From NCBI GenBank assembly GCA_902546795.1, contig CACCLK010000010.1, positions 1 to 35,842 on the forward strand: a DNA stretch of 35,842 bases, written 5' to 3'. Origin of the DNA: an uncultured Pelagibacteraceae bacterium (GTDB lineage: Bacteria; Pseudomonadota; Alphaproteobacteria; Pelagibacterales; Pelagibacteraceae). The notes below the pieces were generated by a model. It ran no database searches. It was not told the DNA's origin and worked only from the letters and a program-made list of their open reading frames with translations. How positions within the stretch are numbered: the stretch's first letter is position 1; each line of letters opens with the position of its first letter. Below, one piece after another: positions 1 to 7,304 of the stretch. A program made the position numbers and the translations under genes.

Positions 1-244
1 CGATTGAGTATAAACCTATATTTTTTGCACAGATTGCTGATACAGATTTTGATGTTACTAACCCTGACTCTAACATTGCGAAACCTGCGGCCATCCACAT
101 GACCAAGAAACCTGACATTAAAAATAATAGGGTATTAAAAATGTATTGTACTTCTGCAGACACTGTAGTCTCGGCATAGCCTAAACCAGCGAAGCCAAAA
201 TAAAGCGCTGTCCCTGCTAGAAAGTAACCTAAGTATTTTTTCAT
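1..244 (-). CDS. amtB: Ammonium transporter Amt, N-terminal part (cut by window edge)
   Basis: The first 81 codons of an ammonium channel of the Amt/MEP/Rh family, which passes NH3/NH4+ across the inner membrane. The ATG at 244 is preceded by a good Shine-Dalgarno (AGGGAG, 5 nt away). The product opens with a signal-like hydrophobic stretch ending near AYAE (about residue 23), then a first membrane helix containing MWMAAGFAMLESG, a typical Amt motif, followed by the usual CAKNIG sequence of the next segment. The rest lies outside the window. Family assignment is firm from this motif. The subtype (AmtB or a second paralogue), and whether a GlnK partner follows, cannot be seen. Confidence 0.85.
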   Translation of the reverse strand, partial: MKKYLGYFLAGTALYFGFAGLGYAETTVSAEVQYIFNTLLFLMSGFLVMWMAAGFAMLESGLVTSKSVSAICAKNIGLYSI

Positions 245-334
245 AATAACTCCCTGTTAAGCGTGGTTTATAGGATTTAATATGTGTGATTAGAATTGAA
301 TTGTCTTAATTTGAGCTATGCAATTTTTGCAAGT

Positions 335-376
335 ACTTTAGCCCTTAATCAAGTTTACTTAATTAAGGGCTTAAGT
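335..376 (-). terminator. Long hairpin directly after the hup stop codon
   Basis: An inverted repeat pairs 335-349 with 362-376: fourteen base pairs with one T/T mismatch around a 12-nt loop, with core arms GCCCTTAAT and ATTAAGGGC. It abuts the HU stop codon at 377 and lies upstream of the amt start at 244, so the natural reading is 3'-end formation for hup. The minus-strand sequence after the stem is not U-rich (TAAAGTACTT), so classical Rho-independent termination is uncertain. It could instead be an mRNA-stabilising stem or act in the amt leader. Confidence 0.5.
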
Positions 377-652
377 TTATTTATTAAACATTTCTTTTAA
401 GCTTTTAGCGGGTAAAAACTTTACTTTTTGAGATGCAGCTATCTGGATTGACTCACCTGTTCTTGGGTTTCTCCCTACTCTGGCCTTCCTTTTAGCCACT
501 TTATAAGTGCCAAAACCTGCGATTTTGACGGTGTCGTCGTTTTTAAGCGCATCTAAAATAATCGTTGTTATTGAGTCAAATGTTCTTTCAGCATCAGCTT
601 TACTCTGGCCCAATGTGGACGATATTTTTGCTACTAATTGTTTTTTATTCAT
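377..652 (-). CDS. hup: HU-family nucleoid DNA-binding protein
   Basis: A 91-residue HU/IHF-family histone-like protein that bends and compacts DNA as a dimer. The N-terminal helices (MNKKQLVAKI start), the VKIAGFGTYKV strand (residues 42-52) and the DNA-minor-groove arm with RNPRTG at 61-66 are all intact, and the length is standard. The RNPRTGE arm and lack of an extended C-terminus favour HU over IHF. It appears to be transcribed alone: a 144-bp spacer separates it from rseP and a hairpin follows its stop. An AAGGGGC-like Shine-Dalgarno stretch lies just before the ATG. I found no clear promoter in the T-rich spacer upstream. Confidence 0.93.
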   Translation of the reverse strand: MNKKQLVAKISSTLGQSKADAERTFDSITTIILDALKNDDTVKIAGFGTYKVAKRKARVGRNPRTGESIQIAASQKVKFLPAKSLKEMFNK

Positions 653-796
653 TTATGCCCCTTTTTTGTTATTTCTAATCTCAACAAAAACTCAAGAAAA
701 TCAACAATATTTTTAGTGCTTAATTCAAATATTAACACCAAATGTAGTGCGTTAAAAATGCTGATTTTGTTAGGTTTTTTAACGATAAAAAATAGC

Positions 797-1912
797 TTAA
801 AATAAGCCTAAATCCTTCAAATCATTGATAGTTGTGAAAAACATCAAAGAAAGCAACAAAAACATCCCGATTCGGAAGAATCCCTCTTGTGCTTTTTGTG
901 ATAAGGGTCTGCCTAAGATTTTTTCAATTGCGTAAAACATTAAGTGTCCGCCATCTAGAAGTGGAATTGGAAATAGGTTTATCAATCCTAAGCTAATAGA
1001 AATATAAGCCATGATACTTAGGAAAGCTATAATCCCAAATTGGCTTACTTGACCAGTAATTTTAGCAATTCTGATGGGCCCACCTAATTGCGATGTATCT
1101 CCTTTACCCTTAAACATAGAACCTACAAATTTTAAGGTAGTTTTTGTTACAAACCAGGTTTCTTTTGAAGCATAAAAAATTGCAGTCGCTGGCCCTAATC
1201 TCTTTCTGTTAATTTCACCACTTAATGGAGATATGTTAATTCCAATAATCTTTTTTTTTGCAGTATTTCCTAAGTTATCTTTTCCTAAAATTTCTTTTGG
1301 AGTGATTAAAAAACTTAGCTCAGCAGACTTTCTCAATACCACGATTTTCAATTTTTCTGAGGTTGATGAGTTTACGAAAGTTGGAACTTCAACAACGCTT
1401 GAAACTTTCTGATCATTAATTGAAATAATAATATCATCTTTCTTAAGTCCGGCTTCATCTGCTGGGCTGCCGATCTGAACATCAGAAATTTTAGCTGGAG
1501 TAAAATCTTTCCCATCGACCATATATATAAAAGAGAAAATAAAAATTGCTAAAACAAAATTTGCTAAAGGACCTCCTGCAACAATTAAAGATCTCTGATA
1601 TAAAGGCTTTAGCGTAAAAAGTTTGTTCTGGTCGTCTTTATTATATTTTTTGAGAATTTCTTGTTGCTCAGATTGACTGAAAACATTTCTGTCACCAAAA
1701 AATTTTACATAACCCCCAAGTGGAATAAGGCAGAATTTCCATCTCGTACCGTTCTTATCTGTAAGACCAAAAACTTCTTTACCAAAACCAATTGAAAAAT
1801 CGGTAACACCAACGCCGTATTTCTTTGCAAAATAGTAATGTCCATATTCATGGACAAAGACAACCACGGTTAATAAAATTATGAATGGTAGAATATAAGT
1901 TAAAACTTCCAT
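797..1912 (-). CDS. rseP: RseP-type site-2 intramembrane zinc metalloprotease
   Basis: A 371-residue M50 protease that cleaves membrane-embedded substrates, classically anti-sigma factors and leftover signal peptides. The zinc motif HEYGH is at residues 21-25 in the first membrane helix. A periplasmic PDZ domain occupies about 115-200 (IGSPADEAGLKKDDII). The third metal-ligand region, LLDGGH, is near residue 318-323, followed by a final membrane helix. The length is somewhat short for the family but all catalytic elements are present. The ATG overlaps the end of the lysR gene by 13 nt, with AAGG 7 nt upstream, so translation is probably coupled. The usual neighbours (dxr, bamA, cdsA) are absent; it closes a folE-acuI-lysR-rseP run. 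Confidence 0.9.
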   Translation of the reverse strand: MEVLTYILPFIILLTVVVFVHEYGHYYFAKKYGVGVTDFSIGFGKEVFGLTDKNGTRWKFCLIPLGGYVKFFGDRNVFSQSEQQEILKKYNKDDQNKLFTLKPLYQRSLIVAGGPLANFVLAIFIFSFIYMVDGKDFTPAKISDVQIGSPADEAGLKKDDIIISINDQKVSSVVEVPTFVNSSTSEKLKIVVLRKSAELSFLITPKEILGKDNLGNTAKKKIIGINISPLSGEINRKRLGPATAIFYASKETWFVTKTTLKFVGSMFKGKGDTSQLGGPIRIAKITGQVSQFGIIAFLSIMAYISISLGLINLFPIPLLDGGHLMFYAIEKILGRPLSQKAQEGFFRIGMFLLLSLMFFTTINDLKDLGLF

Positions 1913-2790
1913 TCATTTACCTTACTAAAAAGAAAATTTCTAAAAGCAATTAGTCTTGCATTATTTTTTAAAGACTCGGGATAAACAAAGTGGGTTTCAG
2001 TGGGCTTTCCAGGCTCAGTAGGAAGAACCTTGGTAATACCATTAACATTGTGTGCTATGTAATCTGGTAAAGCAGCTAAACCAACACCACTTTGAACTGC
2101 TAACAATAAACCATAAACACTATTTACTTTCATTAAGGACTTTCTTTTTTTTCCATCTTTAGTACCAATTTTTAATACCCAATCAGGATTATAAACTGGA
2201 GATGGTGCGCCTTTACCATAAGTAATAAATTTGTGCTTATCTAAATCTTTTAGTGACTTGGGATAACCATGTTCTTCTAAATATTCATTTGATCCATAAA
2301 TATGGTAATTAAAATCAACAAATTTTTTTTGGATAAGATTTAGTTGTTTCGGTCTTCTCATTCTAATAGCAACGTCGGCCTGACGAGTTGCTAAATCAAG
2401 CTCTTTATCATCGAATATGAGCTCTATTTCAATACCCGGATGAAGATCCATAAACTCTTTAATTCTAGGAGTTAACCAAGTTGTTCCAAAACTTACGACG
2501 GTTGTTACTACAAGTCTTCCATCTAGTTTATTTTTTTCCTCACTTAAATTGGACTCAACATCTTTGAGTTTCGAAATAACCTCATGAGCAGTTTTGAAAA
2601 GATATTTTCCATTTTCTGTTAAGGCTAATCCTCTTGCATGTCTCTCAAAAAGCTTTATTTTTAAATCATTTTCTAAAGATTGAATTTGTCTGCTTATCGC
2701 CGATTGACTTAAGTTTAGGATTGTTGAGGCTTTGGTGAAACTACTAGCTTCAGCCACGGTGTGAAAAATTTTAAGTTTGTCCCAATCCAT
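1900..2790 (-). CDS. LysR-family transcriptional regulator
   Basis: A 296-residue LysR-type regulator. The N-terminal winged helix-turn-helix covers about 1-60, with the recognition region SQSAISRQIQSLE at 28-40. The effector-binding domain follows (about 90-290). It lies 16 bp after acuI and overlaps rseP by 13 nt. LysR regulators often control an adjacent gene, so acuI is the natural candidate, but here both lie on the same strand rather than in the usual divergent arrangement. The ligand cannot be told from sequence. Length and domain layout are normal. Confidence 0.9.
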   Translation of the reverse strand: MDWDKLKIFHTVAEASSFTKASTILNLSQSAISRQIQSLENDLKIKLFERHARGLALTENGKYLFKTAHEVISKLKDVESNLSEEKNKLDGRLVVTTVVSFGTTWLTPRIKEFMDLHPGIEIELIFDDKELDLATRQADVAIRMRRPKQLNLIQKKFVDFNYHIYGSNEYLEEHGYPKSLKDLDKHKFITYGKGAPSPVYNPDWVLKIGTKDGKKRKSLMKVNSVYGLLLAVQSGVGLAALPDYIAHNVNGITKVLPTEPGKPTETHFVYPESLKNNARLIAFRNFLFSKVNEWKF

Positions 2791-2806
2791 TTGCTTTAAT
2801 TATAAT

Positions 2807-3808
2807 TTATTTATATGGATTTACTATAGCTCTTCCAAAATATTCACCTTTTAAAAGCTTTGGATAAGTGTTTAAAAGATCATCAAATGATAATTCATTG
2901 GTGAAAGTGCTCATTTTAGAAAAATCTATTAATTTATCTGCCTCATTCCACACAAATTCTCTTCTTTTAATTGACGACCCTGATGAGTCTATCCCCCAAA
3001 GTTTTACTCCTCTAATAATAAACGGCATTACTGTTGTATTAATCTTGATACCACCTGCGTTTCCACACGCTGCTACTATCCCTCCGGGTTTTGTTTGAGC
3101 AAAAATTTTTGTTAAAGCTGATCCACCTACAGTGTCAACAACTCCATCCCAAATACCTTTCTCTAATAATTTACTTTCACCTTCAAATTCTTTTCTATCA
3201 ATAATATTTTTTGCGCCAAGATTTTTTAGATACTCATTTTTGTCTTTTTTTCCTGTCACAGCGTGAACTGTGTAACCCATCTTTGATAAAATCATTACCG
3301 CTATACTTCCAACGCCACCGGTAGCACCTGTGACGAGAACATCATTTACTTTTGTTCCTAAGAGAAGCTCTTCTTTTGCTTTCACTGCAAATGAGCATAA
3401 TAAAGCTGTGAACCCTGCTGTTCCTAGCATCATTGCTTTTTTTGTGTCAAGCTTGCTTGGTATCTTGATTAAAAAATTAGAGTCCACTTTAGCAAATTGG
3501 GAAAAACCACCAAAATAAGACTCACCCACTCGAAACCCTGTCAGAATTACTTTATCATCTTTTTTAAATTTTTGGTCTTTGCTATCAACAACAGTTCCAG
3601 CAAAATCTATTCCAGGAACAAAGGGAAATTTTCTTACAATTTTTCCACCGTCTTTTAAAATCATTGCGTCTTTATAATTTAAACTTGAGAAATCTACTTT
3701 TACTAAAACATTTCCATCTTTTAAATCATCTGAGCTCAATTCTTTTATATCTCGTGAAAATTTTTCATTTTGATTATCTATTACTATTGCTTTAAATTTT
3801 TGAGACAT
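2807..3808 (-). CDS. acuI: Acryloyl-CoA reductase-like NADPH oxidoreductase (AcuI/YhdH family)
   Basis: A 333-residue medium-chain dehydrogenase/reductase of the zinc-free YhdH/AcuI branch. The GroES-like N-terminal domain has SSLNYKDAM at 41-49 and FPFVPGIDFAGTV around 61-73. The Rossmann fold has GATGGVG at 161-167. The structural-zinc cysteine cluster of alcohol dehydrogenases is absent, as expected for this branch. AcuI reduces toxic acryloyl-CoA to propionyl-CoA, a step after DMSP cleavage or in 3-hydroxypropionate metabolism; relevance to DMSP here is inference. The ATG directly follows the folE stop (TAAATG), so the two are co-transcribed. A broader enoyl reductase/quinone reductase role is possible. 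Confidence 0.82.
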   Translation of the reverse strand: MSQKFKAIVIDNQNEKFSRDIKELSSDDLKDGNVLVKVDFSSLNYKDAMILKDGGKIVRKFPFVPGIDFAGTVVDSKDQKFKKDDKVILTGFRVGESYFGGFSQFAKVDSNFLIKIPSKLDTKKAMMLGTAGFTALLCSFAVKAKEELLLGTKVNDVLVTGATGGVGSIAVMILSKMGYTVHAVTGKKDKNEYLKNLGAKNIIDRKEFEGESKLLEKGIWDGVVDTVGGSALTKIFAQTKPGGIVAACGNAGGIKINTTVMPFIIRGVKLWGIDSSGSSIKRREFVWNEADKLIDFSKMSTFTNELSFDDLLNTYPKLLKGEYFGRAIVNPYK

Positions 3809-4417
3809 TTATTTTGATATGTACCTTAAATATCTATTTTGAATACTTAAATCATCTTTAAAAGACCCTAAATAATAATTTGTAACTGTAGTTGCTTTTT
3901 CTTTTTTAATTCCTCTCATTGTCATGCATTGATGTGCAGCATCTATTGTGACCGCCACCCCTTTAGCCTCTAAGCCTTCCATTAAAGTTTTAGCTATTTG
4001 CATATTTAGTCGCTCTTGGGTTTGTAGTCTTTTTGAAAAAATCTCCACAGTTCTCGCTAGTTTACTGAGACCAACTACTTTCTTATTAGGAATGTAAGCG
4101 ATATGCACAACTCCGATTATCGGGGCCATATGATGCTCACAATGGCTTTCTAAGGTAATATTTTTTTCAACTACCATGTCATCGTAACCATCAACGTCTC
4201 CAAAGGTTTTTTTTAAAACACTATTTGCGTCTTTATAATAGCCCGCAAAATATTCTTTGAAGGCATTTACAACTCTTTTTGGTGTTTCTCTCAAACCTTC
4301 TCTATCCGGATCCTCGCCAATCCAGCGAATTATTGTTTTAAAAGCCTCCTCAGCTTCTTTATCAGAAACTTTTGACTTAATACTCTGATTTTTGTCTATA
4401 TCTTTAACTAATTTCAT
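3809..4417 (-). CDS. folE: GTP cyclohydrolase I
   Basis: Converts GTP to 7,8-dihydroneopterin triphosphate, the first step of folate (and queuosine) precursor synthesis; cytosolic and usually decameric. Zinc-site residues are visible as HCEHH (92-96) and QCMTMRG (C164), with the LSKLARTVEIFSKRLQTQERL region between them. I place the start at the ATG at 4417 (202 residues). An in-frame ATG 24 nt upstream (4441) exists, but a perfect TATAAT at 4430-4435 lies between the two, and the longer N-terminus adds only MSYNNVYI. No Shine-Dalgarno precedes either, which suggests a very short or absent leader. It is first gene of folE-acuI-lysR-rseP and diverges from hisI. Confidence 0.93.
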   Translation of the reverse strand: MKLVKDIDKNQSIKSKVSDKEAEEAFKTIIRWIGEDPDREGLRETPKRVVNAFKEYFAGYYKDANSVLKKTFGDVDGYDDMVVEKNITLESHCEHHMAPIIGVVHIAYIPNKKVVGLSKLARTVEIFSKRLQTQERLNMQIAKTLMEGLEAKGVAVTIDAAHQCMTMRGIKKEKATTVTNYYLGSFKDDLSIQNRYLRYISK

Positions 4418-4429
4418 TATGTAAACATT

Positions 4430-4463
4430 ATTATAGGACATATTAAGCTAATGCAAATTGCTA
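4430..4463. promoter_or_regulatory. Divergent promoters for folE (-) and hisI (+)
   Basis: Minus strand: TATAAT at 4435-4430 with TTTGCA 16 bp upstream (4457-4452). It ends 12 nt before the folE ATG at 4417, predicting a leader of only a few nucleotides. Plus strand: TTGCTA at 4458-4463, a 17-bp spacer, then a weaker TAATTT at 4481-4486, exactly 6 nt before the hisI ATG at 4493, which would start the transcript at the ATG itself. The two -35 regions overlap. The minus -10 is convincing; the plus one rests mainly on geometry. Confidence 0.5.
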
Positions 4464-4492
4464 TTTTGTCTTTTTTTCATTAATTTAGCCTT

Positions 4493-4960
4493 ATGTTCAA
4501 AAAAAGAGAAAGTATTTTTGAGGTGGAAGAGGGAAAATTTCTATCTCCAAAATTTGATGAAAAAGGTTTAATACCAGTGATCACTACTGATCATAAAAAT
4601 GGTGAAGTATTAATGCTTGGGTTTATGAATTCTGAAGCTTTAAAAAAAACTATTAGCACAAAAGAAGCTCATTACTGGAGCCGATCTAAAAATGCAATCT
4701 GGCATAAAGGTAAAACAAGTGGTTTTATTCAGAAAGTTATTGATCTTAAAATTGATGACGATCAAGACTCAATTTGGATGTCAGTTGATATTGGGAATGG
4801 AGCAAGTTGCCATGTTGGTTATAGGTCGTGTTTTTATAGATCTATTCCTATAGGAGTTTCAGAAAACTCGTCTAGCTTAGAAATCAAATTTACAGAAAAG
4901 AAAAAAAAATTTGATCCCAAAAAAGTTTACAAAAACCAACCTAATCCCACTAAACTTTAA
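4493..4960 (+). CDS. hisI: Phosphoribosyl-AMP cyclohydrolase
   Basis: The third step of histidine biosynthesis: opens the adenine ring of phosphoribosyl-AMP to give ProFAR. It is 155 residues, with the cyclohydrolase domain at about 25-125. Signature segments are HYWSRSKNAIWHKG (60-73), the acidic metal site DDDQD at 88-92 (usually DCDxD) and CHVGYRSCFY (C106, C113). It has no HisE pyrophosphatase fusion. A lysine-rich tail of about 30 residues follows the domain. It starts a plus-strand run with the DUF2237 gene 1 bp downstream. No Shine-Dalgarno is seen before the ATG. Confidence 0.93.
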   Translation: MFKKRESIFEVEEGKFLSPKFDEKGLIPVITTDHKNGEVLMLGFMNSEALKKTISTKEAHYWSRSKNAIWHKGKTSGFIQKVIDLKIDDDQDSIWMSVDIGNGASCHVGYRSCFYRSIPIGVSENSSSLEIKFTEKKKKFDPKKVYKNQPNPTKL

Positions 4961-4961
4961 A

Positions 4962-5336
4962 ATGAGCAAAAATCAAAAAAATGTTTATGGAGAGCCGCTT
5001 GAAGGTTGTTCAGAAAATCCTAAAACAGGTTGGTTTAGAGATGGTTGTTGTAACACAGATAATAATGATGTCGGTTATCATACTGTTTGTGCAAAAGTAA
5101 CTAAGAGCTTTTTAGAATGGTCTCAAAAAGCTGGTAATGATTTAATTACACCAAAAAAAGAATTTGGTTTTCCTGGATTAAAAGATGGTGACAGTTGGTG
5201 TGTTTGCGCAAGTTGGTACGCAAGATCAGTTGAGGAGGGATATGCTTGTCCAATCTATTTAAAAAAAACTAATATAAAAACTCTTGAATTAATATCATTA
5301 GATAAATTAAAAAAATTTGCTCTAGACCTATCATGA
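4962..5336 (+). CDS. DUF2237 family cysteine-rich protein
   Basis: A 124-residue protein of the DUF2237 family, function unknown. Recognisable segments are NVYGEPLEGC near the start, TGWFRDGCCNT, VGYHTVCAKVT, FLEWSQKAGNDL, and the C-terminal GDSWCVCASWY followed by YACPIYL. The many conserved Cys and Trp residues suggest a metal or small-ligand site, but none is proven. I choose the ATG at 4962, which gives the family's normal N-terminus right after the hisI stop; an in-frame ATG at 4911 would overlap hisI by 50 nt. Its stop overlaps the next start (ATGA at 5333-5336). Confidence 0.85.
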   Translation: MSKNQKNVYGEPLEGCSENPKTGWFRDGCCNTDNNDVGYHTVCAKVTKSFLEWSQKAGNDLITPKKEFGFPGLKDGDSWCVCASWYARSVEEGYACPIYLKKTNIKTLELISLDKLKKFALDLS

Positions 5337-5476
5337 CAAATCAAGAAAAAGAAAAATTAGATAATATTTGCGAAGAATGTAAAAACGAAGATGAAACAGT
5401 AATGCAAAATTTAATTATTAATAGCTTCAAAATTTGTGACAGTTGCAAAATATCAAAAATGATTTTTCCACTTTAA
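5333..5476 (+). CDS. 47-residue CxxC/CxxC zinc-ribbon-like micro-protein
   Basis: A short reading frame of 47 codons starting with an ATG that shares four bases with the DUF2237 stop (ATGA), a classic translational-coupling overlap. The product has two cysteine pairs, CEEC (13-16) and CDSC (35-38), 18 residues apart, flanked by acidic and polar residues, ending in MIFPL. This spacing suits a small zinc ribbon. Its stop (5474-5476) abuts the stop of the convergent membrane-protein gene at 5477, so the frame fills the space exactly. I do not recognise a family. The overlap start and paired cysteines argue for a real gene. Confidence 0.65.
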   Translation: MTNQEKEKLDNICEECKNEDETVMQNLIINSFKICDSCKISKMIFPL

Positions 5477-6022
5477 TTAATTTGAAAGATTTAAAATTAG
5501 TGTAAGAAAGATTACAACGGACAGTATTTGAACAATATAAGAAATAATAATTACAAAAAGACTTTTCCACAAACTTTTAAATTTATAAATTTCACGCAGC
5601 CCTATAACTTGACAAGCAATTACCCAAATAAAAGAACCCCAGCTTGTAACTAAAATAAATTTTGGAGATACAAAAATTAAGACTTTTAGTAGTTCTGGAA
5701 GATAAGAAAAAGCAATGATTGAATAACATTTTATTTTTGGTGTATTTTTTTCAGGAAAAGCTTTTGTAGCAAAAAAATAAATTATATTTGATAAGAAATA
5801 CCAATTGAGGAACACCCAGATACCAACAAGAAAAATAATTGGAATTTGTATGTTTAGATTATCAAAAAAATAGGATTTATAAACTAACGATGTGACAAAA
5901 GAGATAAATAGAATTAAAAAAAAAGAAGTTTTTAAATTATTTTTTTCCGATTCTAGAAACTTATAAATTTTTGGTTCAAGTTTTAAAACACCAAATATTT
6001 TTTCTTTTAAATTAAATTTCAT
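5477..6022 (-). CDS. Yip1-like integral membrane protein
   Basis: A 181-residue membrane protein with about five hydrophobic segments (near 33-50, 58-85, 100-120, 122-140, 153-178) after a charged N-terminal section. The layout and the IIAFSYLPELLKVL region resemble the bacterial Yip1-domain family, whose role is unclear. It overlaps the hisN-like gene upstream by 11 nt and is the last gene of the tspO-hisN-yip1 run. Its stop meets the plus-strand micro-gene with no intervening base. The family call is tentative; membrane location is clear. Confidence 0.6.
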   Translation of the reverse strand: MKFNLKEKIFGVLKLEPKIYKFLESEKNNLKTSFFLILFISFVTSLVYKSYFFDNLNIQIPIIFLVGIWVFLNWYFLSNIIYFFATKAFPEKNTPKIKCYSIIAFSYLPELLKVLIFVSPKFILVTSWGSFIWVIACQVIGLREIYKFKSLWKSLFVIIISYIVQILSVVIFLTLILNLSN

Positions 6023-6821
6023 TTTTTTTACTGAAAGGTTTTAGTAGTTTTAAAATTTTGTTATGTAAAGTTTTATTAGACGTTGCTAGAATTTGTCCAC
6101 CTTTTTCTGCAGACTCATTTCTCCAATTTGTTACTACTCCACCTGAATTCTTAATTATCGGTATTAAAGGCAATATATCGTAAGGTTTCAAATTAGCCTC
6201 TATGACCGCATCAACTCTTCCCTCTGCAAGTAGACAATAATTCAATGCATCAAACCCCGCTAATCTAAAAGACCAACCAAACTTTTTAATAACCTTTTTC
6301 TGCTTTTCATAGCTAAGAGTGCCATGAAAGTTACCAATTATTTTCATTTTCACTAGGCTTGTTATTTTTGAACATTTAAGAGTCTTTTTTAATTTATTCT
6401 TAAGTACGTATGCTTTATTTTCATTGTTTATATAAAATTTATTAAGTTCGGGAAAGTTCGCTAATCCAAATATTGATTTATTTTTATATGTGAAACTTAT
6501 TAGATTTGACCAAGTTGGTGCACCAATTAGAAAAGCCCGAGTTCCATCTATGGGGTCAATTGACCAAATTTTTTCAGAATCGGCTTTTTTGTCTTTAAAT
6601 TCTTCACCAATTATTGAGTGGCTTGGAAATTTTTTATTTATTTCAATTCTAATAAATCTTTCAAATGCTTTGTCAAAATTAGTTACTGGATCATAATCAT
6701 TTCCTTTGGACGACTTATTATTAACAACTAAACTGGACGACGATCTGTCTTTGAAGAATTTGTTTAATTTTTTTGGAATTTTGTTTAAAAAATTATAAAT
6801 CCTTTTTTTTTCTCTTTTCAT
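6012..6821 (-). CDS. hisN: Inositol-monophosphatase-fold phosphatase, probably histidinol-phosphatase
   Basis: A 269-residue Mg-dependent phosphatase of the IMPase/FIG superfamily. Metal-site motifs are GEEF (72-75) and DPIDGTRAF (89-97). YDPVTNFD (43-50) marks the N-terminal segment, and the C-terminal half carries VDAVIEANLKPYDILPL with the second metal-site aspartate. The DPIDGTRAFLIGAPTW version resembles HisN histidinol-phosphate phosphatases of Alphaproteobacteria rather than inositol phosphatases or CysQ, and hisI lies 1 kb away on the other strand. Substrate remains inference. The ATG directly follows the tspO stop (TAAATG). Confidence 0.72.
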   Translation of the reverse strand: MKREKKRIYNFLNKIPKKLNKFFKDRSSSSLVVNNKSSKGNDYDPVTNFDKAFERFIRIEINKKFPSHSIIGEEFKDKKADSEKIWSIDPIDGTRAFLIGAPTWSNLISFTYKNKSIFGLANFPELNKFYINNENKAYVLKNKLKKTLKCSKITSLVKMKIIGNFHGTLSYEKQKKVIKKFGWSFRLAGFDALNYCLLAEGRVDAVIEANLKPYDILPLIPIIKNSGGVVTNWRNESAEKGGQILATSNKTLHNKILKLLKPFSKKNEI

Positions 6822-7283
6822 TTAATTAATTTTATAAATCAAAAAATTTAATAAAAATGCATAACATGACCAACAGAAATAAGGAACCATTAAATAAAAA
6901 GAAATTTTAAATGTCTGAAAATATCTTTTCATTAAATAAATGATAAATAATACGATTATACCAAGGTCTATTAAAGCGAAAAAAATTTCATGTAAACCAA
7001 AAAAAATTACACTCCAAAGTGCATTAAAAATTAAATGTGTATAATAAATAAGTAAAAGATCTTTTTTAAAATTATTAATCCACGCCAACCACGCAGCCAG
7101 GGCCATCATGAGATATAAAGTCGACCAAACTGGTGCAAAAACCCAGTCTGGAGGGCTTATAGAAGGTGATAATATATCTGAATACCATGGTTCTTTATAA
7201 GTATTAGTGATAAATCCCCCTATACCCGATGCTAAAAAAGTTATGGCTAAAATTATAAATAGTGATAAATATTTATTTCTCAC
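6822..7283 (-). CDS. tspO: TspO/MBR family tryptophan-rich membrane protein
   Basis: A 153-residue, five-helix membrane protein of the TspO (translocator/peripheral benzodiazepine receptor) family, which binds porphyrins and has been tied to stress and tetrapyrrole control in photosynthetic bacteria. The hallmark stretch PSISPPDWVFAPVWSTLY (residues 40-57) is present, as is WLAWINNF and the aromatic-rich last helices. The start codon is GTG, with no Shine-Dalgarno; a TATATC box ends 7 nt upstream, so the mRNA may be leaderless. It heads the run tspO-hisN-yip1 and diverges from the SDR gene across 21 bp. Confidence 0.88.
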   Translation of the reverse strand: MRNKYLSLFIILAITFLASGIGGFITNTYKEPWYSDILSPSISPPDWVFAPVWSTLYLMMALAAWLAWINNFKKDLLLIYYTHLIFNALWSVIFFGLHEIFFALIDLGIIVLFIIYLMKRYFQTFKISFYLMVPYFCWSCYAFLLNFLIYKIN

Positions 7284-7304
7284 AATTTAAGATATAACGA
7301 ATTT
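7284..7304. promoter_or_regulatory. 21-bp divergent spacer with overlapping -10 boxes
   Basis: Between the tspO GTG (7283) and the SDR ATG (7305) the plus strand has TATAAC at 7293-7298, 6 nt before the SDR start. The minus strand has TATATC at 7296-7291, 7 nt before the tspO start. The two boxes share four base pairs. Neither gene has a Shine-Dalgarno. The geometry places both transcription starts at, or one base from, the start codons. The -35 matches are poor (CTGATT on minus at a 17-bp spacer). Confidence 0.5.

Noticed and set aside
321-350. Sigma-54-like element (GG...GC) upstream of the ammonium transporter
   Set aside because: On the minus strand GGGC and TTGC are present, but the distance between GG and GC is 11-12 nt instead of 10, and SAR11-type genomes are known for very few sigma factors.
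751-783. 8-bp inverted repeat GTTAAAAA / TTTTTAAC downstream of rseP as a terminator
   Set aside because: The arms are nearly pure A/T and no U-tract follows on the minus strand; such pairs are expected by chance in this composition.
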